Of a stretch of 64,000 bases of DNA, positions 36,098 to 46,680 are shown piece by piece. The translations under genes and the position numbers were made by a program. Each line of letters starts with the position of its first letter. Position 1 is the first letter of the stretch. The notes under the pieces are model-generated. The model was not told the origin of the DNA. It worked only from the letters and a program-made list of their open reading frames with translations, and did not search any database. Source of the DNA: Tetrapyrgos nigripes (lineage: Eukaryota; Basidiomycota; Agaricomycetes; Agaricales; Campanellaceae). Location of the stretch: positions 1 through 64,000 of the forward strand of contig JAACJM010000180.1 of assembly GCA_013368315.1 (NCBI GenBank), written 5' to 3'.

Positions 36098-37093
36098 TTG
36101 ACTGATGCTGGGGGCAGATCTAAAATGAGTACAGCCACTCCCGAGCCCAGGCAATGCAAAGTGAAAACACGCGAAACCTGGACTCACGATTGCCTCGTTC
36201 GAGAGAGAGCGATCGCTCTGGGGTATTCAATTGATCCCAGCTCCAAATCCTCATATTCAACAGCCACCAAATCATACATCCAGTTCTGCCAAAATCATGG
36301 TTTCAACATTGAACCCACCAAAGATACCTTCAGCCTGTACGTCGCTTACATGTGTCACTTCATTAAACTACCTTCTGTTTCAACCTATCTCTCCAGGATA
36401 TGTGATCAACTTGAGGCACATTACCCGAATATTCATCAAGTTCATATGAGCAAATTAGTCAGGAGGACATTGAAGGGGTGCAGAAAGAGACAGAAGCGTG
36501 CATTGGGAAGAGAAGAACTGTCAGAGGCGTTTAATGATTTGAAGGATTCCAATGACCTTGATGATATGTTATTCCTGGTGATACTTTTTGTGGGTTTTTT
36601 GGCCATGATGAGGTTAGGAGAGTTGGTCTGGCCAGACACAGTGGGGCACCACGAGTTGCGGAAGGTAGTTATGTGTTCATCCTTGAAAGTTGACGATGAG
36701 CACCTTGAACTCCTCCTACCCACGCACAAATCTGATAAACAGTTCGATGGAAACAAGATTGTTTTACAAGCCACAGAAGGAAATGACTGTGCGGTGAAGA
36801 TAACAAGAGGATACTTACAACATTGTGATTCCCTATATCCTGCTCATCCCAATTTCTTCACTCATAAAGACAGCTCCATCCCCACCAGACAATGGTTCAT
36901 CCAGCGTCTTCGTCACTATTTCCCTAACGTGTCTGGTCACTCCTTATGTTCTGGGGGTGCCACTCATTGTGCATCACTCAGTGGTTACTCTTGGGAAGTC
37001 ATCCAAACCATTGGCCGTTGGACTTCTGAAGCTTTCCGTCTTTACATTCGGAAACACCTGTTATTCTTCTCAGCCTTACTTACGAAGAAGTGA
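36098..37093 (+). CDS. tyrosine recombinase of the DIRS-like element
   Basis: DNA strand-exchange enzyme that would insert the circular cDNA of the element. The frame gives 331 residues. An N-terminal SAM-like part (YSTATKSYIQFCQNHGF, near 46-62) is followed by the catalytic domain: Arg I in MMRLGELVWPD, GHSLCSGGAT, IGRWTSEAF and the Tyr nucleophile in RLYIRKH near the C-terminus. The usual H-x-x-R is H-x-x-C here (TGT at 36947-36949), one C-to-T change from CGT, so activity is doubtful. The start codon may lie upstream of true coding; the first Met after the RNase H stop is used. Confidence 0.75.
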   Translation: MTDAGGRSKMSTATPEPRQCKVKTRETWTHDCLVRERAIALGYSIDPSSKSSYSTATKSYIQFCQNHGFNIEPTKDTFSLYVAYMCHFIKLPSVSTYLSRICDQLEAHYPNIHQVHMSKLVRRTLKGCRKRQKRALGREELSEAFNDLKDSNDLDDMLFLVILFVGFLAMMRLGELVWPDTVGHHELRKVVMCSSLKVDDEHLELLLPTHKSDKQFDGNKIVLQATEGNDCAVKITRGYLQHCDSLYPAHPNFFTHKDSSIPTRQWFIQRLRHYFPNVSGHSLCSGGATHCASLSGYSWEVIQTIGRWTSEAFRLYIRKHLLFFSALLTKK

Positions 37094-37882
37094 ACAACTC
37101 CACTTGGCTCTGGCTAACATTGTCCCTCACCTCTCCTTGCTCTCAAGACTCCCTAACATTCCATAGGCTTCTTAGCATTGCCGAGCCATCATTTTCGTCG
37201 AAATATACCCAGGGGAGTCGCTGTCTCAGGACTCCCCATGATTTGTGTAAGGATGCCCTCACGTCCTTATCATGTGGCCATGGTGTACGAGTACTTAGAG
37301 TCCCAATATTGATCAGTTCTGGACTTCTTCTTCTCTCACTCTTACCACATCCTTGTATATTGTACGATATCCTTTCCTCTGGTTCTTATATGATGTGTGC
37401 CTGTTCATTCGTGTGACTTGTGAGTGTTCTCACCTATAAGGTGAGTTTCCACTTTTTTTTTGAATAGTAATTGTGCACGTCGCGAGACGCCACGCATGTC
37501 GATAATGCCCAAGGCGTTTGATCTGGTAACCAGGCCAAGGGAATTCTCAGGTACGCTGCTGTACTCTTTCCGTCAGAATTGCCCAAGGCGTTCCTGAGGA
37601 AACTTCTGCAAAAGAGTTCTCGCCCCCATGCTGGCCTTGTGTTCCTGTCTTTTCATCTGTGCATCTCGCTCTTCCTTGTTTTCCCTCCAAGACGTTGCAA
37701 GAGTCGTCCTGTGTACTTGTTCTTGGTTTTCATCGTGCTGAAAGACGCACTTGTTGTTCTTCATTGTTCTTTCGTGGTCTCAAGGTGCTGAAAGACGCAC
37801 CACCCTTCAGTGTTCTCCATTTTATCCGTGTCCTCCTTGTACCTCACTTCCAGTGTCTCACTGTCATTCTTCAGTGCTGACT

Positions 37883-38580
37883 ATGCCACCCAGATTAACA
37901 AAGAACTCTCTTCACGCTATTCTGATTATTCCTCGCCCAAACAGTCCTGCCCGCAGATCTCCATCACCTCCATACACCTCTCTATCATCTCCATACTTCC
38001 AGCCCCCTTCTCCACCCTCCAGCGAATCTCTTTCCTCCAATGACTCTTGCATCATGAGTGATCCACCTCTTCCACCGCCCGCATCTACAGCACAGGCCAA
38101 ACCAAACTGCCTGTTGTTAATGCCGAACAGCTCTCTCCTCACGAATACTCCCGACTCCTGGGTCTGTTCGACGAATACTTCTGTCATAAGAATGTAGTCG
38201 CCGTGGATGCCGAGGGTAATATAGACAAGGCGGGTTGTCATACCATGCAGACTACGATCATGGCTTCCTTCTGAGCTGGTACCTCTCTGGATTATTTCAG
38301 AGGTCACTGCACAAGGTTACTCGCCATGACAGATGATGCGTTTGGCTCTGCCATCATCAAGCACATCGTTGGCGACGACTTTGACCAGCAGATCTACGAG
38401 GAAATGATCACCCTGAACCAAGGCAATTCCCGCTTCCCTGTCTACACCAGCTCCCTCCTCGCTTACAACTCCCTCATTCCCTCATCGAACCCAAACTGAC
38501 TCGACCCTAATCAGATGCTGGCACAGATTATACGTGGTCTGAACCCTGACTTTAAAAACTTCATCTGTTCCAAGGCTGTC
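37883..38580 (+). pseudogene. Gag of gypsy element A
   Basis: Starts MPPRLTKNSLHAILIIPRPN with a Pro/Ser-rich leader. After a 1-base frame change near 38100 it reads LSPHEYSRLLGLFDEYF, HCTRLLAMTDDAFGSAII, DDFDQQIYEEMITLNQGNS and MLAQIIRGLNPDFKNF. TGA codons at about 38272 and 38498 interrupt it. Its end is cut by the LTR of element B. Confidence 0.6.
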
Positions 38581-39184
38581 GTGTAAGGGGACGTTTCTTT
38601 ATTTATGTCTTTCCTTTTATTTCTTATCTTTTTCCTTTACTTCATGCCTTCCTTGTTCATTATATTCACCTCTAGAATGCTTAACTACAGTGGTACATGT
38701 TCGCGATGCCTGATTTCCCTCCTACATTTGTCTACATGCCTTCGCAAAGCTCCACCTGCCTCGTGAACACTCTAGTCACACTCTTGTACCCTCTCGAAGC
38801 CACTGTTCCCCTTTATATGACTTCACGAGGCATTCTGATATGTTCCTATGTCTAGACTCGTGTTTGCGCATTCGCATGACCTTCCTTTGTGTTTGCATGA
38901 CCTTTGTTTGGCTTCATGAGGCTTCGCATGTATAGTTTATGTAACCTATTCCCAAGCCACATGTTGTAGATACGTCGCACCACGCAGAGAGATGTCCTTT
39001 GAGCTTTTCTCTTTGGATCTCCTCCTGCAGGTGCATTAGGTCGTTGTGTTTTGCTTCTAGAGGCTGAATACATTCTTTGGATCTCCTCCTGCAGCCTCTG
39101 TGACGCTTCACAAGCTCTTTCCTTGCCTCTCGAGCCTTAGTCATGCTTCTAGAGCTCTTTATCTGACCTCCCGAACCACTATAC

Positions 39185-40630
39185 TTGGCTCTCAAGTCCT
39201 TATCTCACTTCACGAGGTTACGTCCTAGTGCTGTCAGGGGTCGCCCTTACAGCAGAAAAGCTCCTCTACTCGTGGACTGGTCGTCTCTAGCTGCCATTAC
39301 TCATTTTGGGCTCTCAGACTCCAGTGATAGTGACGCTAGCACTCACACTGCAACCCAATCCCCTATAGCAACTCTAGACGACTCCTCCACCTTGCTTCCC
39401 TTCCATTCAGGCATATCTCCAGAGCTAGAGCCTCACGAATTGTCCTCAGACATGGATGACTGCCTCGCTCAGCTAGAGCAAGCCTCGCAGGAGCATGCTG
39501 CGAAGCTAGACTGCTTACTTTCCATTTTCGAAAATTCCCCACCCCCAAACACCACTCAACCACCTCCTACTACAGTGAATGATGACCCTGAACCTTCTTC
39601 CCATCATTCCTCTTCCCTCTCACACGCTAAGGCGTCCCCTCCGAGCATCTTTGACGGTTTGTGAAGCAACGGTCGTGTTTGGTGGACTTCTGTGGTCATC
39701 TATGCGAGCACTGTTAACTTCGTGAACGACCAGGCCAAGATCATGTGGGCATTATCCTACTTCGCATCTGGTCGCACAGCTGTCTATTGTCAAGCCGTCC
39801 TCGACCACGACACTCTCTTTGGCAAACCTCACTTCGCGAACTGGGCAGAGTTTGAAGCTGACTTCGCGAAGGAGTTCCTTCCAGAGGATGATCGTGTCCA
39901 GGCTAGTCTCGTTCTCGAGGGTACCTCCTACTTCCAAGGAAACTCTTCGGTAGACGATTACATTGATACGTTCAGGTCATACGTCACTCTTGCCAGTCTC
40001 AATGTTGAACCCGTCCTCTATGCTCCTAACCTGTCAGACCCTGTCATTGCTGGACATCTTCCAGATGCTTGCAACGTTGGCCAGACCGTTGTTCTGAAGT
40101 TTTGTCGGGTTTGAAGCCGTCTGTTGAGTGAAAGGTTGCCGAAGCGGAGTCTAGACCTCTCGAGCGGGACATTATGGGCTGGTATAACCTCGCGAAGCGT
40201 TTTGACAAGCATGAATGTGAAGATGCTGCCTTCTGCACTGCGCAGGGTGGATCTCGTACTGCTTTCCCTTCCAAGGCCTCTGCCCCAGTTCGCAACACTC
40301 CTGTTGGTCGTTCTCTATTTCCTGTCCCTATCCCCGCTTCTGCTCCCTCAGTCCCACAACCTGTTCCTCTTCCTCCAGGTGTTCCCATGGAGGTTGATAC
40401 CACTCGGGGAAAGGTGTTAGCCAAGCGTTTGTGTACAACTGTGGAAAGGCTGGACACTTGTCATTCGTGTGCCCTGACCATTGTCATCAAGACGTTCGCG
40501 CAGTTGAGCTAGACGTGAACGACTGGGCTGAGATTGCTGAGGCGTATGCTGTGTACCAGGATATGCAAGCTCTTGAGGCTAAGGCGTCATCTAAAGAGGC
40601 TGTTTCTCAAGAGGGTTTTGGCAGCAACCA
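39185..40630 (+). pseudogene. Gag of gypsy element B, with zinc knuckle
   Basis: First part 39185-39664 is Ser/Thr/Pro-rich with MDDCLAQLEQASQEHAAKL, ending at a TGA (39662-39664) in place of a probable Arg. The same frame runs on through RVWWTSVVIYASTV into the capsid part IMWALSYFASGRTAVYCQAV and LEGTSYFQGNSSVDDYIDTF, the retrotransposon Gag signature. A 1-base frame change near 40109 leads to GLKPSVE, TGA at 40129-40131, then KVAEAESRPLERDIMGWYNL. The zinc knuckle VYNCGKAGHLSFVCP is at 40428-40472; its first Cys is replaced or shifted. Confidence 0.7.
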
Positions 40631-40633
40631 CGA

Positions 40634-41570
40634 GTGAACGATATGCCCTTGTGGTCACACAATAACTACTTCGCATGTCTTTCTATAGATTCAAATGATG
40701 ACAATGATACTGTTTCCATCTCAGAGTCTGATTGCGAAGTAATTGCTGCCGTCGTATCTCCTGTCCCACCCTCTTCTCCTCCTTCTAGAACCTCACCTCC
40801 TTCAACTTCTCATTCGCGTCGTCCTTTCAAACGCTGGGAAAAATGTCTACATCACAAGCTCTTCATATCCTCTGATAGCAGTCGCTGCCTCACCATTCCA
40901 GTCGAGCTAGAATCCACAACTAATGCTGCTCTCGTCTCGGGTAATGCACTCATTGATAGTGGAGCCACCAACATGGGTTACACAAATGCTGAGTTTGTCC
41001 ATAGAAACTCGATTCCAACTCGTTCACTAACAAGGCCCATTCCCGTCTTTAATGTTGATGACATATTACAGAGATTCTAGACATGGTCCTGCACTTCGAG
41101 AACCACTCTGAATGTATCCAGCTTGCAGTCACGCAACTAGGCAGTCAAGACGTCATCTTAGGTCATGGATGGCTACGTCTCCATAATCCTGAAGTCGATT
41201 GGGATAAAGGATGAGTCACCCTCAACCGATGTCCCCACAGGTGCTCCACGTGTCACCAGGAAGAGCGAAAGGAACATCTAGAGTGTCTCTCCACGCAACA
41301 TCGTCAATGTCGAGCTCTATAGCGATGTCGTGAAGGCCCAACCCCTCGCGTAGTCGAATTAGATCCTCGCGAAGATGTTTCCTGTGCAGATCCTTCAGAC
41401 ATCTTTGGCTGCGATGACCCTAGTGACTTCTCTGATGACCCTATCGAGGATGGTGATCGCATCTTCGTTGTTTCACTTCCTCCAGAGTCAGAGTTTGTCC
41501 GTGCATCCAGTACTACCTCCCAATGTCTAGCAGAACATCCCGACACAGGTCAAAGTCAAGTCAAAGCCTA
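40634..41570 (+). pseudogene. retropepsin of gypsy element B
   Basis: Active-site region ALIDSGATNMGYTNAEFV, followed by SLTRPIPVFNVD. A frame change near 41075 leads to LDMVLHFENHSECIQLAVTQ, LGSQDVILGHGWLRLHNPEV and a TGA at 41212-41214. The tail to 41570 is acidic. It would process the element B polyprotein. Confidence 0.65.
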
Positions 41571-41587
41571 GGGTCTCTGTTCCTCAA

Positions 41588-44500
41588 ATGGTATGTGCTG
41601 TGTCTTCTTGTTCTTCATCTTCCCTGATGTCTTCCCCGTCTTCCCCTCCCATTTCTTCTCCCACTTGTTTCTGGCCTGCCCTACTTGAGGGCCCCAATGT
41701 TTCAGAACCCCTTTGTCTCCCATTACTGTTGGATAATGGCTCATCTTATGTCCTCATTAGACTTAGTTTGGTCGAGCTGCTTGGACTGAAGCAATACCGA
41801 CTTTACAAACCCAAGACCATATCCCTTGTGACACATTCCGACTCTGCACCCACAACAACCACACTTACACATTATGTCAAATTGACCCTCTCTGATCCCT
41901 CTCTTGCATGGACCTCCCATACTGTACACGCCATTGTAGCACCCTCCCTTTGCGCACCTATGATACTTGGCAAACCATTTCTTATTCATAATGATTTGTT
42001 CACCGACCATAGGGCCGGTTCATGTATACAAAAACACTCTGGTTTTGATTTACTTAATCCTTCTGCACCAACGTCTTCTGTACCTAAACCTTGTATCTCT
42101 CCAAAGCAGCGTCGTCTGGACGTCTGCCATCTACACCTTAATGTCATCTGTGAATTGAAAGAGTTCCATGAACGTAACCCTTGTCTTTGCATTTCCAAGA
42201 ATATTACTCCCTTCAATGTAGCCGCTGCATTACGAAGGCGGATCGAGCACCTTGAAGTTATACAAAATTACACAGAGCGTGCGCAACGTCTAAAGGACAA
42301 ATATGCTGCCGTGTTCAATCCTATTCCTTATGTGGATGAACTGCCAACAGACATCACTTGCTCCATCAAACTCAAGAATGCGCACTCATATGCCTCCCCT
42401 AAGAAGTATTGTGAAGCATGGAGTATTTTGGTACAAAAACACATCGAGATGGGGTGTATCTGTCCGTTGTCGTCACCCATTTCATCCCCAGCCTTTCTGA
42501 TCCCAAAGGCTGACCCTTCTGCGCTGCCACATTGGGTAAACGATTACCGCGTCTTAAATGGAAACACCGTACCTGACTGCCATCCTCTACCTTGAATCGA
42601 AGAGATCCTCTCTGACTGCGCCAAAGGAAAAATCTGGGGTAAAATTGACATGACCAATTCCTTCTTCCAAACCCAGCTCGACAAAGCTAGCATTCCTTTG
42701 ACAGCAGTAAACACACCTCTTGGATTATACGAATGGATAGTTATGCCAATGGGAATCCGTAATGCCCCAGCTATCCATCAATGTCGTGTCTCGACTGCCC
42801 TACGTAAATACATTGGTAAATTCTGCCATGTGTACCTTGACAATATTGTCATCTGGTCCGAAAATGATGAGGAACATGAACAACACGTCTCCCTGATCCT
42901 CGTGTCATCTGGTCCGAAAATGATGAGGAACATGAACAACACGTCTCCCTGATTCTCGAGGCTCTCGCAAACAATAAACTCTTTTGTAACCCCAAGAAAT
43001 GTCATTTCTTCCAGCTGGAACTCGACTTTCTTGGCCACCACATCTCTCAACATGGCATCGAAACGCAAAGCTCCAAGTGTGACGCTATTCTAAATTTCCA
43101 TGCTCTGACTTCTGCAGAACAGGTCAGGCATTTCTTGGGTATGGTCCAGTTCATCGCAGGCTACCTCACTACAGAGTTAGCTGAGTATACTTGTGTGCTG
43201 ACTCCTCTCACAAAGAAGGAGTGTAATAGCTCTTTTCTGAGTGGACCTCGGACCACCAGAAAGCCTTTGTCTGCATCAAGGAGATGGTGGTAGAAAGGGC
43301 CACCTTAACTACGATTGACCAAGCTAATCCTGGAGATAATCAAGTCTTCCTCATCTGTGACACAAGTGACTGGAGAACAGGCGCGGTTCTGGCTTGGGGC
43401 CCTGACTTAGCATCTGTGAAACCCATTGCCTTTGATTCCGCGCAACTATCAGGCACAGAACTTAACTACCCAGTGCATGAAAAAGAATTACTTGCTATTA
43501 TCTGAGCTCTAAAGAAATGGTGAGCAGACTGCTTAGACATGCCAATACAGGTTCTCACTGATCACCACACACTCGAGAACTTCACTTCACAAAAAGACCT
43601 CAGTCAACGACAGTTACACTGGCAAGAATTCTTGAGCCAATACAAAATCTTCATCCACTATCTTCCCAGTGAACTTAATTCAGCTGCAGATGCTCTCTCC
43701 CGCATCCCTCCAGGTGCCCTGCCAGGTGAATTGGTTATTGAACGTGATACTAGTTCCTTCCATGCAGATCTTTGGTGTGCTGCACCAGTGGCATCAGTGT
43801 TGAGCCTACAAGTTGATTCAGAGTTTGTTGAGGATATCAAAACAGGTTATGAGTCTGATATCTTCACGCAGCGATTGGAAAGTGAGAGTAAATCCTCCAT
43901 CCCAGGCATTGAACTCCACAATGGACTTTGATACATTGATGGGCGTTTGTACATCCCCAAATTCAAAGATCTTTGAGAATCACTTTTCCAACTGGCACAT
44001 GATGCGTCGGGTCATTTCGGGGGCATGAAATCATATGAGTATCTACAACATTCATACTACTGGCCAAACATGAGGTGTGACCTGATGGAAGCCTACATAC
44101 CAGGGTGTACTGATTGCCAACGCAACAAGAGCTCAACAGTAAACCGTTGAGGCCCATTACATCCCCTACCTGTTCCTGACAGTAAACTTGCTAGTGTCAG
44201 TTTGGAATTTATTGGTCCATTGCCCAAGGACGATGGCTTTAACAGCATCTTGTTGATGACCTGTCATTTGGGAGCAGACATTCGTATAATCCCAATGTTG
44301 ACAGATATCAGTGCAGACAAAGCTGCCCTCTTGTTCTTCCGTCATTGGTATTGTGAAAACGGCTTGCCAGACGACCTGGTCTGCGATCACAACAAACTAT
44401 GGATCTCATCATTTTGGAAATCGTTCTTACGTCTCACTGGAATAAAACTCAAGATGTCCACTGCCTACCATCCGGAAACAGACAGATGCTTGGAGAGGTC

Positions 44501-45309
44501 TAATAAAACAATCAATGCATATGCTACTATGTTTCACACAATCAAAAGGGCTGGGCTTCGGCTACTTACAAGATTCGCTTTGATATTCTTAATGCAGTGA
44601 ATGCAAGCACAAGCTTGTCCAGTTTCCAGTTGAAAACAGGCAGAGCACCTCGGCTCATTCCGACACTTGAGAAAAACATTTCTACGGAGGATAAACCACC
44701 TGCAGACGTTTTGCGAGCCATCTTGGAGAATGAGGCAGATGCCCGAGATTGCCTACTCATGGCAAAGGTACTCCAAGCCGAAATGGCCAACAAGCATTGT
44801 GGTTCCCCGGACAAATTCAAAGAGGGTGATCTCGTCATGCTAACTACTATAGATAGACGCAGAGAATACACAAAGAAGGGAGAAACTCGGGCTGCGAAAT
44901 TCTATCCTCGCTATGACAGTCCATACAAGATTGTCAAGGCTCATCTGGAGAACGATAGTTATACTCTACATCTCCCTAACCAACCCAAGGTTTTTCCGAC
45001 CTTCTACATGGGCAAGCTAAAACGTTTTGTAGCAAACGATGAGACTCTTTTCCCCAACCAAGCTCCCCAGGCCCTATCATCACAATGTTTGACGGACACG
45101 AGGAGCATCAGATTGAAAAGATACTTGATGCTCGACCCTGGGGTAGAGGTTGGCGCTTCCTGGTTTGTTGGTCAGGTGAAGGTCCCGAAGAGGACTGTTG
45201 GATTGCTCATTCCTTGCTAAAAGACTGCGCGGCACTAGATAAATGGTATACTGAAGGAGGAGACAGGCCTGATGTGCCCGAATTTAACGGTATTATCAGA
45301 AATAACTAA
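41588..45309 (+). pseudogene. Pol of gypsy element A: protease, RT, RNase H, integrase, chromodomain
   Basis: Protease: LLLDNGSSYVLIRLSLVELL, with DNG in place of DSG/DTG, and [75 protein letters not shown], and [18 protein letters not shown], where the second Asp of YxDD is Asn. RNase H: VFLICDTSDWRTGAVLAW and LTDHHTLENF. Integrase: ESLFQLAHDASGHFGGMKSY, SVSLEFIGPLPKDDGFNS, MSTAYHPETDRCLERSNKTI. The C-terminal chromodomain (45085-45250) reads HQIEKILDARPWGRGWRFLV, in another frame. TGA codons at 42593, 43503, 43521, 43929, 43974 and 44148 mostly stand where Arg is expected. A 56-base tandem duplication at 42847-42958 shifts the RT frame. Confidence 0.8.
42847..42958 (+). repeat. 56 bp tandem duplication inside RT
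   Basis: tgtcatctggtccgaaaatg starts at 42847 and again at 42903. The unit includes the EEHEQH codons. Since 56 is not a multiple of three it shifts the frame. Confidence 0.9.
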
Positions 45310-45741
45310 CACTAACTATTCCTTTTACTTCTCTGCAGGTTCCCTTCCATTCCTTCCATTTCTGTACTGGCAGAAGAAGACTGCTGAAGAGAAGTCGAGG
45401 TTAGATGGTTTCCCCTTTCTATTTCTCACGGTTAGCGCTGGGTTCGCGCCTGGCATGGTTTATGATAATGACACTTACATTCCCCGTTGAATATTGCTCG
45501 AGGTTTTTGAATTGCTGGGTTTTTGCTCTAGGTGGGGAGGGGTGTAAGGACGCCCTCACGTCCTTATGACGTGGCCGTGGCGTACGAGTACTTAGAGTCC
45601 CGATATTGATCGGTTCTGGACTTCTTCTTCTCTCACTCTTGTGAGTGTTCTCGCCTATAAGGCGAGTTTCCAATTTGCTTATTAATTCCTCGCCCGAAAT
45701 TCCTCTCAAATTCCTCTCGAACGACGTCGCAAGATGATTAG

Positions 45742-46052
45742 TTGTGTTTTAAAAAGGGTTTTACAAAAATCTAATCATCGCCGTGAGTTACGCCGTGAAT
45801 TTCCTATTCCCTCTCTCTTATACCCATCGCGCAGGACCCCAGGGCTGTCCATTGCTTATCCCGTTCTTGATTTTCCCCTATCTGCTTCCGATTATTTCCC
45901 TATCTTAATATATTGACATTTATCTCTATAGTACCTTAGATCGGTCTCCTTTCTTACTCTGTTTCATTCCCTGATTCATGTATACTTATACCCGAGAGCC
46001 ACACTTTCATTTCCCCTCACGAGTCTCTCGGGTATGTTGTTTATTTCTCCTG
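45742..46052 (+). repeat. 311 bp direct repeat, copy 2
   Basis: Partner of 33695-34005, directly after the 3' LTR of gypsy element A. The two copies bracket 12 kb with the DIRS and gypsy elements. Confidence 0.7.
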
Positions 46053-46089
46053 GCTAGCTGCATCTGATGCATCTTCTTGCAATACCCGA

Positions 46090-46680
46090 ATTCTGTGATC
46101 ATTGGTGATCTTTTGGATTCTGACAATTTAATATTCATCAAAGCCCTGGGGAGGGAGACCCTTGAGGTGAGTTGATATTGATTATTTTGATTTTTTATCA
46201 ACGACACTCCTGATGTGCTGATGATTTCTTCATCGCATCGCGTGGTTCTTCCCATGGCGTATCTTCAATTCTCTTGCTAGCCGCTAAAATACTTGTCTTA
46301 AAACTTGAAGGAGTTGACTGCCTTGTGCCACTGGTGGTTACCTTCTCATTGACGACCATTCAGCTTTATGATTTTGCAATGGCATTACAATACATGAATA
46401 TACCCTCTGTGCAGATACTGTTTGCAAATGTCAGACATCACTGACAAGGTGGTTTGCTGTAGTTGCTATTCCACCAGGACCTCGCAAAGTAGAAACTTGG
46501 TGGAAACTGTCAGTGATCACGTGTCCGGGACACTTCTTCGAAGCAATCTTGCTAAGTGTAGCTCAACTCAATGGCTCGGCATAAGCCATCAATCCAAAAG
46601 ATACAGTCTCGCGCAATCACATATCATGCATGCACATGACTTAGACACTTTCCTCGCTTTGTGCCTGCGTACATCTAACT
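46090..46680 (+). promoter_or_regulatory. conserved upstream block of NACHT-ankyrin gene 3
   Basis: Homologous to 2780-3449 but more diverged than the gene 1/gene 2 pair. E-box CACGTG at 46518-46523; TGCATGCA is also kept near 46628. Confidence 0.45.

Larger units (their letters stand above)
34110..37100 (+). mobile_element. DIRS-like retrotransposon relic, with two later insertions
   Basis: The gene order, RT then RNase H then tyrosine recombinase, on one strand is that of DIRS elements, which use a recombinase instead of integrase. The RT part at 34150-34313 has WMGLVAWIARYVKG and the catalytic IFTYVDDNFGFE; it resumes at 34850 with RFKLLQLWDELGIPQNAPKQ and LRKFLQLGRWCNWSFNVYPL. RNase H covers 35178-36090 (ILFCDACLMGM, FYFEALSVLSAL, IFMDNSN). 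The MITE at 34314-34840 and the solo LTR at 35316-35726 interrupt these parts. Frame breaks near 34850 and 35900 add to the decay. The split terminal repeats typical of DIRS were not found. Confidence 0.75.
38582..41580 (+). mobile_element. Ty3/gypsy element B nested in element A, 3' part missing
   Basis: Begins TGTAAGGGGACG exactly where the Gag of element A stops. 38582-39184 would be its LTR and leader (many cttcg and gcgaag words). Gag and protease follow to about 41570; then element A pol resumes without an RT or second LTR for B. So B is truncated or its 3' half was deleted. Confidence 0.55.
37246..45740 (+). mobile_element. Ty3/gypsy element A, interrupted by element B
   Basis: 5' LTR from 37246 (TGTAAGGATGCCCTCACG) to about 37450 and 3' LTR from 45543 to about 45740, sharing the opening, the middle (gagtacttagagtccc) and the GTGAGTGTTCTC stem. 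The opening can fold: TAAGGACG pairs with CGTCCTTA. The 5' LTR holds about 90 extra bases (37340-37425). Gag is at 37883-38580, and pol with a chromodomain at 41588-45309. Element B sits in between. LTR right borders are not exact. Confidence 0.7.

Noticed and set aside
27066..45309. TGA as a sense codon (recoding) in this genome
   Set aside because: The HMG-box gene and receptor gene 1 use TGA as stop, frameshifts accompany the TGAs in transposons, and catalytic residues are lost as well.
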